Shown piece after piece: positions 10,821-22,292 of a DNA stretch of 64,000 nucleotides. The DNA is from Chondrus crispus (taxonomy: Eukaryota > Rhodophyta > Florideophyceae > Gigartinales > Gigartinaceae): assembly GCF_000350225.1 (NCBI RefSeq), contig NW_005179046.1, positions 230,945 to 294,944 on the forward strand, given 5' to 3'. The notes beneath the pieces are model-generated. The model was not told where the DNA came from and ran no database searches. It was given only the letters and a program-made list of their open reading frames with translations. Numbering within the stretch: position 1 is the first letter of the stretch; each line of letters begins with the position of its first letter. Position numbers and translations under genes: made by a program.

Positions 10821-11479
10821 ACACCCCCAGCGAGAGGGGTGCATGCACACTTCGACCGAGACCCTGGAGGTGGGCGAGAAGACGGGGGAAGCCGGACAGC
10901 AGCTAACGACACCGCGCAGCGGGCCCGGGTAGCGTGGTAGAGCGGGAACGGGGAGGACGCCGGTACGCGCGAGCGGTTCGACGCCTCGACGCCCCGGCGC
11001 GGTACTGGGTAACGATCCAGTACCGACGGGCGGAGGCGGATCCGGCTCGTGCGCGTGCTGCGCGCGTCCTCAACCCGCGCACGGTGCCGCTCTAAGGTCA
11101 TTAGCGAACGTTACCTTAAAAATAAGAGGGAAGTCAGACCAAGACGGTCGGTGGTGGAAAAGTCCGAGCTTGTCCCCCTGCACCGTCGCTGGTCCGCTCC
11201 ATATTTAATATACAAAGTAATGTAACCTAACACTACAGTACCGTGGCACTATACTGTAATACTGTCAGCTCTGTCGAGGGTGACAGTACACGTAGTACCC
11301 GTATGTGCGCGTGCTTCGCTCGCGCGCGGTACACGTGTGTACGTGTATGCGCGTGTCCTTCGTACCCGTGGCGTACACGTGGACCTGCGCGGTGATACTG
11401 TAGAGCGTCGGGCTCTACAATATTGGATCCCGTTGTTGATCTAATCTAACTAAAAGCCCCCAGGGGGGGTTATACTACA
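10811..11479 (-). mobile_element. LTR of Ty3/gypsy family A (669 bp)
   Basis: Bounded by TGTAGCATGA at 10811 and TTATACTACA at 11479. Internal landmarks are shared with the 7229-7868 LTR: a CCCCAGCGAGAGGGGTG block, a GACGCCTCGACGCCCCGG block, a TTAATATA box near 11203 and a hairpin near the end. Minus orientation by the same criterion. The DNA to its left (10810 downwards) lacks the TGGTCTCCCGACC primer site found next to the gag-bearing copies, so it may be either a 5' LTR of a non-autonomous element or an isolated LTR. Confidence 0.68.
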
Positions 11480-13552
11480 GCGGCGACATGGGTTCTTGCC
11501 TTGATCGGTCGAACAAGCGAGGCGCGTGGGGCGCACGGTTCGATCCGCATTGTCGCCCCATGAGCGCGGAATTACTGTGGATCCTCGTTCATCCGCATAG
11601 GGATTCCCCCTCTTCGTCGCGTTAACGGATATCGTTTCAACTCTCCTGAGGGTCTCAGAGACGGAAACCCATGCGGGCAGACGACATCCCACCTCACGTC
11701 GCGGGACGTGCGCGGCGCGGTGGGGCGTTTTTGATCGTCGTGGTGGTCCTCGTTATTAGCCCGTCTCCCTACCTGTCACCGGCCTTTAGACTCGTTGACG
11801 GCTACGTCTAGTCCTTGAACCACGGCGGCGGGTCCCCGTACGATGGTGATATTTCCGTCACGTAGTTGTTTTTGGTGCCGATGCCTCGCGAAGGCCGGTC
11901 GATTTTTGCCGGGTCAAGCCGGGCTGGCTCGGCGGGAGAGTCCGCATGTCGCGTATGCAGACTCTTAACGCGCTTTCAACGACTTGTGGTGATCTCGACC
12001 CCAACTGTTTGCGGCGCAACGCTGCTCTTGTTCCCAGTGCGCGTGACTTTGGCGTCATCGGGGCGGGTCTTCCGACGTACTACCGGTCCACGAGCGTCGG
12101 TGTCATGCGCGCCGTCTTCGTCCCCCCTTTTTCCAGCGTCCCCCTCGGTGCCACCGCGCTGCGGAGGCGGACGGCCTGAGGGGTCGGGTATGGCTGGGTC
12201 AAGACGACTGGTTCGGCAGGGGGGCTCGTTTGTCGCATACGCGGAGCGTCAGTACCGCTTCAGAAGTCGCCACTGACAATCGAGTCCGCAGAAGCCGTCG
12301 TCAGGTTGGCAGACGTATTGGTTCTGCGGGATCTACCGACGAACGGCGAGTCTTCGTGGTACCACGGGAGCGTTCACCGTTGCGCTCTAGGGAGGCGTTC
12401 GTGCCCTTGTTGCAGGCACCCTCCTCCCCGTTTCGAGAGGTAGGTTCCATCGTGGTGGACTTTGCGCGGCTTGCTTGAGCGTCTTTGGGTGGTCGCTCGC
12501 GGCCCGGTTCGGTCGACGTAGCATGTTCCCTGTATTCGACGGAACCGTAAAGAACGTTCGCAGCGCAATGAAGGTGTTAGTAGCGTAGGATGGGGCGGGC
12601 CCTCGTCCTCGAGCGCCCCTCGCTGTCGGCAGCGAGGTTTAGAAAGCGCCACCCGCGTGTAGTCGTCGACACGCGGCGGGGTTAGAGTAGCAAAGGCGGT
12701 CGGACGGTTTGGGGTACGCGCGATGAGATTGCGAGGCATCCACTCGAGAGGCGGACATGTGTACCTTCAGTCGGGTACTCTTTGTACCTCCCCTTCGAGC
12801 TGTCGCTGTCCGCCTTCCCCTGGCTTGTCGGGTGGCTTACAGTACCGCGCACGCAATGCACGTGCCGGTGTAATTTCCCTCCCTTGATTTTCCGATATTT
12901 TCAGGGGATGGTGGCGGAGGCCATTTCGTCATGACGCGAGCGGTGATATTGCGTGCCGCACAAGCTCCGGCGACGCTCGCGTGTAACTTCCCCTCACTTC
13001 TTAATTTCCGTTGTTATGGGGCGGGTGTCGGCGGTGGTTTCGGAGTGTCTTGCGTCGGTGCAAGGGTATTTGTGCCCCTCGTGTCGGGTTTCTTTCGCTT
13101 ACCGGCAACTCTATAACTTTCATGGAGCCTGTTACGCCGGACGCCGCCCCAAGCGCGGGATCTCCATCCGAAAGTCTCGTGCGCGCGTATACGCGCTTCT
13201 CACCCTGCCCGATCGTCACATCAGTCGATCGGCCTTGGCAGGAGCTTGCTTGCCTCTTACTCCGGCTCCGTTTTGCCGATTATCGTCTCGTCCGTTGCGC
13301 GTTCTTTCCCTACTGTTTCGACAGGTGTATTTGCTCTCCCCTCGAGCCATTTGCGACCTTGTTATCGTTGATCATTACGAGGACTGCGATTTTTCGGGCA
13401 GTCCGTACTGCCCTGTCCATACTTCTTGCGTCCTTGACATCCGTAAAGTCAATACGGCTTGACTTTGTTACGTTTCCTCTGTCTCTCACCGCGAAAGACT
13501 TATTTTCCCGTAACGGAGCGACGTGATTTATCCGTCACGGGGCGGTTGAAGG
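11480..13552. other. GC-rich unassigned segment between LTR and element A
   Basis: No recognisable gag, pol or host domain. Several plus-strand ORFs of 80-170 codons exist. One at 12953-13462 contains CPSC followed by H and C at zinc-finger-like spacing (YLCPSCRVSF...NFHGACY), but there is no second finger and no family match, so I do not call it. It occupies the place where the 3' LTR of element A should begin. Confidence 0.35.
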
Positions 13553-13567
13553 CCCCCCCTTAAGAGT
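13553..13567 (-). promoter_or_regulatory. Polypurine tract of element A
   Basis: The minus strand reads CTTAAGGGGGGGCC just after the integrase-chromodomain ORF. It matches the tract at 7869-7886, but no LTR follows it here, so the 3' LTR of element A has been lost or replaced. Confidence 0.5.
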
Positions 13568-13621
13568 GAAGGTCTGCGTTCAGTTCGGAGAGTAGTTCCC
13601 TACCTGTAGGCGTCCAGAGTC

Positions 13622-14790
13622 TTATCGCGTAGCGCAACAATAATTTCCCGGGACGTGTTTGCGCGCTGTCGAAGTGGGTTGGTCGTACTGCTCCCACTTG
13701 ATGAGGAACTCCGTAGTTCTGTCTTCTTTTACCCGATGCTTGAGTAGCCGTTGGACGGCGTACTGCGTGCCCTCGGTGCCCTTGCCGACAAGTTCATGCA
13801 GGGACGTCGTACTCGTTCGTTGCTCGTCCGTCGGCGGTGACGCATACACGCAGCCGTCTGCGGAGACGCATTCAGTCACGCCATCGCCATCGATCGTGAT
13901 GGTTCGGCGGCCGTTGGCGAAGACACGGTAGGATCCGACCGCCGGGGACGCGAGCTTGTTCCAAGTCTTTGCCCCATCGGTGGGTTTAAGGTATGCGTAT
14001 TCTCCGGGCCGGAGTTTCGCATTGATCCGTCGTATGCGCTTGTCGAAGTCGCGCTTGTGGCGGGCTTGCATCCGACGCAGGCTACCGTAGGCATTTTTTG
14101 TGGTCGAGTCCAAAGTATTGAGGGACACGGTGCGTTTGTTTCCCCTATCGGAAGGGGGTAGGTCACCGTCGGCTCGTCGAAGAGAGACCTCCGGCCGTAG
14201 CCTGCTGAGCACGAGCTCGAACGGCGTGGTGAGCGCGGTCCGATATACGTAGGAGTTATACGCGTACGTCAACGGACCGCCGTACACGTCCCAGTTATCC
14301 TGATGCTCTCCATCGTAGTTGCGCAGCCTTCAGGCGATCGTCCGGTTGTATCGCTCGACTTGTCCGTTCGTCTGCAGATGATACGGCGATGTATATTGAT
14401 TCTTAATCCCGAGACTCCGGCGGGTGCTATCGAAGAACTAGGCGTTGAATTGCGGTCCATTATCCAACAATAGCTGGACGACACACGTAAATATCCAGGC
14501 GTGGGAGAATCCAACTGCGACTGTGTATGCGATAATCGTACGTAGCGCGACGGCCTGCGTAAGCTTTGTAAAGCGGTCGGCAATTACCAGCAGGACTGGT
14601 TTCTCTGCTTTCGTCTTTGGGAGCGGACCCAATATTTAGATGGCCAGGCAGTCGAGCGGCCTTGTTGCTGGGAACAGCCTCAAACGGTTGAGGTTCTTTC
14701 GCAACTAAACCCGGTTCATGGCGGAAGTCCGACACCCTCGTACCGTCGCGGTGACATCCGCGACAAGATGGGACCAGTAGTACTCGCGAC
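13622..14790 (-). pseudogene. Element A integrase and C-terminal chromodomain (Ty3/gypsy chromovirus)
   Basis: Reading leftward: a zinc-binding remnant (REYYWSHL...RGCRTSAMNRV) near 14700-14790, a core with ILGPLPKT, LLDNGPQF (second catalytic Asp) and NGQVERYN (catalytic Glu), then the basic linker and, at about 13636-13756, YAVQRLLKHRV...FLIKWEQYDQP, a chromodomain that would bind methylated histone H3 and guide integration. Stops interrupt the core near 14640, 14438 and 14333. The last 221 residues (13622-14287) are open. The first catalytic Asp is replaced by a stop in the expected IDILGPLP motif. Upstream sequence at 14790 belongs to element B. Nonfunctional. Confidence 0.8.
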
Positions 14791-15536
14791 TAAGCGCGTA
14801 GTACATACATGTACGAGAACTTTGCATCTTCTAGTGATTCTTTCAAGGCCGACTCGAAATCCTCAAGCCCTTTCACAGGCGTTTCAGGCTTGGTCAGAAA
14901 GTCCAAAGCAGATTTCGGAATCCAACCTAAGTCCAGCTCAAGTGGAGACACACCAAGATCTTCAGATACTGCAGAATTGTAGGCAAAGTTGGCAGCAGGG
15001 AGCAAATCATCCCAGTCAATCTGATGGTACGAACAGTAACAGCGCAGGTAATTCTCAATCATCCTGTTCATTACTTCAGAAGCTCCGTTTGTCTGAGGGT
15101 GTCTGCTCGAGGACATATTCCACTGAATGTCAAACAACTTCATCAAATGCTTCCAGAACTTAGACACAAACTGAGGATCACGATCTGATATAATTTTCAG
15201 GAAGACCGTGTTAACTGAGTATGTTCCTAAAAACGTCCCTGCAACGTCAATTGATGTTGCAGGGACTTTTCTTAAGAACATGCTGCTGTTAACAGCAGTA
15301 TCAGTTCAATGCCAAGGAATGGAATGAACTCTTCTAGTCAATCGATTAACCAATGTAGAAATGGCATCAAACCCGTTCTTCCTAATTGAAAGTCCTACAA
15401 TGCAGTCCGTTCCGAGCAATCCCCATATCCTTTCTGGCATCTCCAAAGGGGTCGGTTCCGACAGTTTCTTCTGGTTGTAATTCTTATACTGCTGGCATCG
15501 GATACAACGGCGGATGTAATTACGAACATCTCGCAC
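14790..15536 (-). pseudogene. Element B integrase
   Basis: Two open pieces. 15306-15536 carries the zinc-binding CIRCQQYK and the first catalytic Asp region (GTDCIVGLSIRKNGF). 14790-15281 carries ISDRDPQF (second Asp) and NGASEVMNRMIENYL (Glu), followed by DLLPAANFAYNS typical of gypsy integrases. The two are separated by palindromic DNA at 15222-15298, which destroys the link. Integrase would insert cDNA into the genome. This copy is dead. Confidence 0.78.
15222..15298. repeat. Palindromic scar in element B integrase
   Basis: An imperfect inverted repeat (15222-15280) has a perfect core GTCCCTGCAAC / GTTGCAGGGAC, and a perfect 16-bp palindrome CTGCTGTTAACAGCAG follows at 15283-15298. It lies exactly where the integrase reading frame is broken. 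Confidence 0.7.
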
Positions 15537-15765
15537 TTTGTGTCTCCAATGATATCACTTTAGCCGCAATAGTGTCTTGCCCAATGCGAAGTGACCAGAT
15601 ATCTTGGAATCATGTGCCATCTGCAGCAGAATTGACACAGACTTCCTCGGAACACAGAGCAGCCCATGGTAGTACAGTTTTTCTTATCCCTTTCAAACAA
15701 AGGGCGAATCATTTCAAGTGTCATTTCCTTTTCGTTCTCTTCTGGTTAATCTCCATTCATGGCTT

Positions 15766-16206
15766 TCACGATTGGTCCAAGAACTGATCCCCCTCGTAGT
15801 TCGGGATAAAATCTTCAAAGTCAGCTCGAAATACTTCAACATCATTCACTTTGAGACTTGATGAGTTGCCACTGAGTACATGAGGAGCCTTGGAGAGCAC
15901 ATCATCAGGGACTTGAATCTTTCCTGGCGTCAGAGTGATGAGAAATATACCAAAAATACCCAGTGTCTCAAGCCAGCGTGCCTCTTTGCGACTCGTTTTC
16001 GGCTTTGTGAAGAAGTACCGGAGAACTTGATTATCTGTGAAAATTTCAAAACTCGCACGTTTCAAATAGCATCTGAACCTTTCAAGGAAAGAGATCAAGC
16101 CGAGCAACTCACCATCATTTGCAGTGAGATCTGCTTCTGTAGGTGATACCTTTTTTGAGTGGAAAGCAGTCAATCGATCGTTTCCATCGCCATCAAGTTG
16201 CGCCAA
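15766..16206 (-). pseudogene. Element B RNase H
   Basis: The segment aligns with retroelement RNase H: ANDGELLGLISFLERFR, FEIFTDNQVLRYF (TDxxxL motif) and the tail up to DDVLSKAPHV (expected DALSR). RNase H removes the RNA strand during reverse transcription. Open for 146 codons, but isolated by frameshifts on both sides. Confidence 0.78.
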
Positions 16207-16264
16207 AGTACCCCCAACAGCAATTTGAGATGCATCAGCTTGGCCACGAAACTGATTCTTCCAG

Positions 16265-17295
16265 TCAGGGGCAACGGGAACTGGAGATTGCGTGATAGAA
16301 ATCTGTAACTTTTAAGGCAGCATCACAATCCGAGTTCCATTTGTCCATGCCGACACTTTTCTTTGTTAGGTTTGTCAATGGCGCAGCAATTTCAGAGAAC
16401 TTTGGAATGAACCTTCGGAAAAATTGTAACAATCCCACAAAACTCCTGACATCCGTCAGCGTTTCAGGCCTTGGCCACGTTTTCAGTACTTCAAACTTTT
16501 CTGGGTTGACTCTTAATCCTTTCTCACCAACCAGGAATCCAAGGAACTCAATCTCTTCCCCCATGAACTCACACTTCTTAGGTCAACCATACAGTTCATG
16601 TTCCTGAAGGCGTTTTCCAACTATTTCCAAATGTTTGAGATGGCTCTCGTCATCTTTGCTGAAGATCAAACGTCGTCCATGTAAACAACCAGAAACCCTC
16701 GATACAGCCATGAAAGATACGATTCATCAATGATTGAAAGGTTGCTGGTGCATTTCGTAAACCCATTGGCATTACAAGATACTCAAACTTACAGTACTTA
16801 GTATTAAAGTCAGTTTTCTCGATATCGTCAGGAGGGACTCTAATATGGTGGATCTAGTTTTGATGTTGAGCTTTGACAAAACCGTTGCTCCTCCAAGTCG
16901 ATCAAAAATTCCATCGGATCTCGCGAGTGGAGCATTGTTTCTTTTGTTATAGGGTTTAAAGCTCCCTAGTCAACAACACATCTCAACGGCTTGTTCTTGT
17001 TCTTCACGAAGAACGAAGTAGCACCAAATGGAGATCTACTTGGTCTGGTATTCCCCTTCTTCATGAAATTCTGAGCATACTCCTTACAAGCCACCAATTC
17101 AGCCGGAGAAAATTGGAACAGTGGTCTACGGGCTGGTTTTTCTGCATCCTCAATCCCATTTTCATGATGCACTGCTCTCTCAGGTGGAAGCCCTTTGGGT
17201 AATTCACTTTTGAAAACGTCATGGTACTGCTGCAAAAGAGACTCAAGCTTTGGATTGCAATTCCTCTTGTAATTATATCTGTTAATCGTATTCAC
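16265..17295 (-). pseudogene. Element B reverse transcriptase remnant
   Basis: 16966-17295 has the N-terminal RT part (YHDVFKSELPKGLPPE...SRSPFGATSFFVKNK, CVVD). 16265-16564 has the thumb/connection part (IEFLGFLVGEKGLRVNPEK...VRSFVGLLQFFRRFIPKF). The palm with the YxDD motif between them (about 16570-16960) is recognisable only as broken frames with stops. Confidence 0.78.
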
Positions 17296-17340
17296 TTTAA
17301 TTGCATGGAATACCCGAAAATCATTCGACTTGCTCCTCGT

Positions 17341-17895
17341 TCAAAGAAACCGTTGAAATTTCTTAACACTGAGGTTCGTCACTTGTGTCTTTGACACTCT
17401 TTCATCGCCAAATGAATTCACAGAAATTTCATTACCGCCGCCTTGCACAAACAGTTGAACGTATTCAATTCTTTGGTTGTGGGCGATATGCCACGGCATT
17501 CCGAGTAGATCGTTGTATCTGCCGTTGGCTACTACCCATTTAGATGTGTAGACATGGGTTCCCAACTTCAACGTTCCACTAATGATGAGTTCTTCATATT
17601 CCTCGGATGTGTCTTTCTGGGAGTGATTTACGCAAGACCGTACCTTCGCAATTTTGAATAACTTTCTGCCTTTCCTCAAGAATTGCGTCGGTACAACTTT
17701 GGTATTACATCCATCGTCCTTGAGTTCTTTAACTGCTTTTCCATGCAACCAACCATTTAGTACAATTAACGGCTCTACTGGTATAGGTTCATCAGTAGGG
17801 ATGTAGTCTTTATGACTTAACATTGTATTCGACTCTGGTATTTCCGCTGAAACCGATAATTCTACGCATTTCAGAAACTTTATCTCACTTCTCAA
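17341..17895 (-). pseudogene. Element B aspartic protease
   Basis: Retropepsin-like segment: LKDDGCNTKVV in place of the usual D-S/T-G catalytic loop, then LGTHVYTSKWVVA and YNDLLGMPWHIAHN (flap and ILGxPW motif). Open for 184 codons. The Asp-Asp-Gly variant occurs in some gypsy groups, so it is not by itself proof of inactivity. Upstream near 18075 a CFTCHKASC remnant looks like the gag zinc knuckle. Confidence 0.65.
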
Positions 17896-18195
17896 ATGCC
17901 TTCAGACAACAAACTCTTCAATACACTCGACTCAGGTCCATCCTGGGTGTAATTCACAACATTATTTTGGATGGAACTACTCCATTCGATGCAACCTGAG
18001 AATTATTCCAGGTGACTTTCTTCGCAGTACTTCTTTTGCTGACGTTCTGAAGCTTCCATGGTCTACAGCTTGCCTTGTGGCAAGTAAAACATGTTTTTTT
18101 GGACGTCTCGCTTCTGCTGCTCACTCATATTGTTGTTCCTGAATTCGTTTCCTCTGTAGTGGTGTTGGCGTTCTTCAATGTTCCCTATCTCCATC

Positions 18196-18665
18196 AGTCC
18201 AAACGGCATGCGCAAGTGGCGAAACGTGCCCATGTGCGTCGTAAAAGTGGTCTTATCCCGGTCTTCTGGAGCGACGGGAATCTGCCAATAACCAGAATTG
18301 CAGTCCAACGTCGTGAAGACGGCTGCATCTCCTAACGAGTCGATGCAGTCGTCCATCCGGAGCAGCGGATACTAATCCGCTGCCGTCTTCGCGTTGAGAA
18401 GCCCGTAGTCCACGCAAAACAGAAGAGAGCCGTCTTTCTTCGGGACAAGCACCACCGGGGACGCCCACTCGGTGCTCGCGGGTTCAATAACCCCTGCGTT
18501 CAGCATTTTGTTGACCTCCTTGGCCACCATCTTGCGCATGGAGGGCCCTTTCCGATAGGGTATAGAACGAATCGGTTTCGTTCCTGGTTCGAGAGGGATG
18601 CGATGCTCCGTGGCTCGGATCGTTCCGAACCCACCCCTCCACAGACTCCAGTGCTTACGGATCAT
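18196..18665 (-). pseudogene. Element A reverse transcriptase, N-terminal part
   Basis: Family motifs: HRIPLEPGTKPIRSIPYRKGP, EVNKMLNAGVIEPASTEWAS, VVLVPKKDGSLLFCVDYGLLN, FTTLDCNSGYWQIPVAPEDRDKT (first palm Asp) and FRHLRMPFGL. An in-frame TAG separates KTAAD from YPLLRMDD. The sequence stops at RMPFGL, before YxDD, where element B begins. Start uncertain because this was part of a polyprotein. Confidence 0.82.
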
Positions 18666-18837
18666 CTAGAGTACGTGGCCACGGAGCTTGTCATCGTCGA
18701 TGTATGACAAGTCCGCCTCTTTTTTCCAATCCATCGGTGGATTTTTGGGATCCTTTTCTGGGGGCCTACGGTACCTTCCGCCGACGGTTGGCTTAGAGGT
18801 GGCCGTTCGTACGAGCCCTCCTCTTGATTCTCAACGG

Positions 18838-19893
18838 TCGTCCGTTCGTCGGAGCTGGGTCATCCAGCTCCTGCCCTCTCGACTTGATCGGTCAAGTCGG
18901 TCATGTGTAGCGCGTGTGCGACCCCCTCGGCGACGCGACGTTCGGGCGTCAGGATCGCAACGGGGTTGCGCGTCGCGTACCCCACGACGGTGTGCTTCGG
19001 AAGCCGCCTTTTCCGTCGCGAAAAGTTCGCGATGAGGACGTTGAAGGTCTGACTCGGCAGTATCTCGACGACGCCGTTCGTCAGCCTCACTCCATGTCGG
19101 TGTCGGAGTGACGGCTTCGGCTCCATGAATACGAGGCCCCCGCGGTGGTGACGCGCACTCTGACTTGCGACCTCGCGCGGTTGGTGACCCAGCGGGCGAT
19201 TCGGATCGCCTGCGGGGCCTCCTCGCGTACATCGGGCCGTCTCATCTGGCGTCCGTTCCGCCTGGTACGGGGAGTCGGCTCCCCTTTTCCGTCGACGATG
19301 GCAACAGACCCGCCTTGCCGTAGCTCCATCTGTTGAGCCTCGATGTCGATACATCGCAAGTGCGTATCGATGAAGGCCCTACCGAGAAGGATCGGCACGG
19401 CGAGCTGGTCCGCTACGACGAACGGAATTGGCAACGTCGTGTTCTTCAACCGCACGGGCAGCCGTACGATGGCCGAGAACTTGAGCAGATTGCTATTCGT
19501 GCCTGCCAATCGTGGCAGTGGCGCGTCGCGTACGACGTACCGCGTCCAATCGGGAGGAAGGTCGGCCTTCCTCACCAGATTATACCCCGAGCACGTATCA
19601 ACGGCGATCGTGCCGGGCTTGAAGGCATTTCTCTCCGTGGCTATCGAGCCGAAATCGTTGTAAATCTTCGACGTCATAAGGCAAATGAAGCCGTCGACAA
19701 CTTTCGGGGGAGACGAGGCGGCGAGGTCGTTGCGCTTCCGGCGCCTTCGACGGTTCTTGCCCCTCCTTCGGGTCTTTCTTCCCGGCCCACCGGACGTCGG
19801 TCGTCCGGTGGCTTCCTCGAGGCTTGCTGCATCGGCACACACCCTTCGTTCCTTGTCGTGCCCGGGAGTGCCTTCACGGTCGGTCCGTGGCAT
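18838..19893 (-). pseudogene. Element A protease and linker to RT
   Basis: A basic leader (RKTRRRGKNRRRRRKRND) is followed by a retropepsin with VDTCSGYNLV as catalytic loop and LAVPILLGRAFIDTHLRCIDI as the second half. After a frame change near 19140 it continues as RGLVFMEPKPSLRHR, PSQTFNVLIANFSRRKRRLP and HTVVGYATRNPVAIL, the inter-domain region before RT. Protease would cut the Gag-Pol polyprotein. DTCSG in place of DTGxx is shared in spirit with the DTRSG of the plus-strand copy near 28370. Confidence 0.72.
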
Positions 19894-20048
19894 CTGACCA
19901 ACGATGGTCAGGGTATCTTCCCCTTCGCGGTCACGTGCCAGGCTTTCGGGAGCCAGGGCCGTGTCGCGAATAGTCGTCGGTGCCGGACCCGCGGGGGTCT
20001 CGGTGACTTGTGGCGGGGCAACGGGGAATATTATCGGTAAGTATCCCC

Positions 20049-21854
20049 CTAGGGGGATAGCTGTCCAGCTGTCCCTGCGAGGGCGGAAGGTGACGGGTCT
20101 GGGTAGCTGGAAAAAGACGGCTCACGCGACCGCGTGAGTGTAGCCGTCTTTACGGGTTTTTCTGTACTACCGGAACTATCCGAGGTGGTCGCGCCGCCAT
20201 CGACAGCGGGCGCGACTTCGGGCCTCTCGTCGAGGGTGTGAGGACGACTCCTCACCTTCGAGCCGGTAGCTTCCGCGAACAACTCGGGTACTTTGTGGAC
20301 TTGGGCTGCAACGTTCGGACGTTGCGGCACTTGAGGAACAGCAAACGTCGGGGCTCCTCCATGCTCATCGGCGGGCAGAGGATCTGGGTCCTTTGCCCAA
20401 TCCTGGAGGTACACGATTGCGTTCTGTACCACCGGAGGAAGCCGGGATCGGTCCCTGTTTCCTCTCCCCTTCTGGCGCGGGTACCGAATATCCGCTTGGC
20501 GGAAGTCGCGTCGGCCACGAGTATCGACCTCTTTATGACAGTACCCGCCCCGGCGTGGGGCGAAGCGTGCGCCCCCATCCGATCGATTTGGGAAACCGTG
20601 GCTCGAGAGACGGCCCTCGCCGACCGCCTGCCGGAGGAGGTTACGGGCCCCGGTGCGAGTCTCCATCTGGTAGCGGTAGTTCCTGTACGCCGTGAACATA
20701 GGTTTTTACGGCGACGGGAACGGGCAGGCGTACATGGCGTGGCCGTACGTACAGCACTGACAGCAGACTTCTGCACTGCCGTCCGTCGAGACGAAGGCCG
20801 CGGCGTGCCGCGCCACCTCATCGGTGAGTAGGGGCACTTGTAGGGCTGTGCCCCTTGCATCTCGGTTCGAGATGTCGAGCTCTGCGACCCGGGGGTCCGT
20901 ACCCCTTGCCACTCTTGGAGTGTGAGCGAATGCGGTCGCGTAACTCGAGGTCGTCCCGGTCGACATCGGCGTGGGAGTTCGTCTTCCCACAGGCCCTGCT
21001 CCTTGCGTAATGAGGACAGGGTCAGCCTGCCACTCATCCTCCCCGATGTGGAAGGCTGAGGCGGGCGAACTTGTTGAGGTGCACTTCAGAGTCCGCCCCA
21101 TCTGCTCTGCCGGTTTCGAATCCGGCAGAGGTAAGCCGCGCCGAGCGCGGTAAGTTGTCCCTTCCGCAGTTTCGATACAGCAGATAGTCGGAAGATCGGT
21201 CTTCTGGCTACTTGGCAGTCGTTGGACTGTCTTGGAAACTGCGGCACGGGTCGCCCGTGCCAGTCCCCGCACAAAGTAGTGCGCGAGGGACTCTTCGGAG
21301 AACACTGCCGTGCACCGGAACGCTGCCGTTTCCAGCCGGTCCGCAAATGTGTTCTCCGTCTCGTGCCGTTGTTGCCTCGCCGTAGCGACGGCGTCGTACG
21401 CTTGACATAACACGTCGTCGGTTTGGTAGCATTTTAGGAATTGAATAACGAGCCCCGGCCAGCTCAAGTCGTCGTAGAGCTGGCCGTTGCGGATGCCACG
21501 CATCGTATAACTCGTATGCAGGCGCTCCGCGTCGCGCTTTAGGAAGTGCGCGAGGACTGGTATCGCAACACCTTCGGTAAGGTGTTGCCAGTTGAAGCTT
21601 ATCCGGATATCCTTCAAGAACGGCAGCATCTCGATCGGGTCCGTACCGTCGAAGCTGGGCATCGTGGGACGGATCCTACGGCAGCGTTGAACGTGCTTCG
21701 CGATCCGTCCCGCGTCACCCGAGGTGACGAGCCTCGAGGGGTTGTCCAAGCGTTACATACCATAGTCAGCGACAGCGGTGAACTCTTGCATCATGGTATG
21801 CACCGGCACGAGCCCGGGCTCGGCGGGACCTAGCGTGCCAATGGCAGTGACGGG
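20049..21854 (-). pseudogene. Element A Gag, 5'-truncated
   Basis: Capsid-like part: SFDGTDPIEMLPFLKDIRIS, LTEGVAIPVLAHFLKRDAERL, ENTFADRLETAAFRC and HYFVRGLARATRAAV, then a CCHC knuckle CCQCCTYGHAMYAC and a basic RG-rich tail (20049-20699). In-frame stops occur near 21770 and at 20703-20705 (TAA in place of a Glu codon). The N-terminus is cut at 21855 by the LTR of a plus-strand relative. Gag packages the RNA. Identity rests on the knuckle and on matches to the two other copies in the window. Confidence 0.75.
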
Positions 21855-22292
21855 TATGTAGCATAACTACCGACGGCGTTATATTAGATTTGGATTTGGA
21901 TCTAACGCTGTAAGGTACGGACCTTACAGCGGGCGCGCGCATCCCTTACCAACACGGGCACCACCCGAGTACTACACCCAGTTACTGTCATTAGTGTAAC
22001 CAATAAGTTAAAGTAACAACGCGAAATAGTGACACTGACACTAAAACGGTGATTTGAAAAACGGCCAATTGAAATTAGTGTCACAATTCCTCCAAACGGG
22101 TGTCACGGTATTGCCACGAAAAATCCGCAACGTGGCGACAGATCTGTTGAGCTCACAATACGCAAAAGTTTACAGTACATGTTGCGTCTGCGACCGAAAT
22201 ACTGCATGGTTTTACAATTTGGACGAAACATCACCAACCAGCAAAAAGGCGTTACATCGAAAAAGATACCAGATCTCAATTCGGGACACCGC

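Larger units (their letters stand above)
14790..18195 (-). mobile_element. Degenerate Ty3/gypsy element B, embedded in element A
   Basis: AT-richer than element A, with its own ordered gag-knuckle, protease, RT, RNase H and integrase remnants on the minus strand. It starts abruptly at about 18195, where the RT of A stops after RMPFGL, and ends near 14790, where the integrase of A resumes. No LTRs or target duplication were found at the joins. RT C-terminus and RNase H of element A are missing, so this is a replacement or recombination rather than a clean insertion. Confidence 0.7.

Noticed and set aside
12953..13462. Possible C2HC zinc finger (CPSC...H...C)
   Set aside because: A single finger-like spacing in a GC-rich, multi-frame-open region with no other support.
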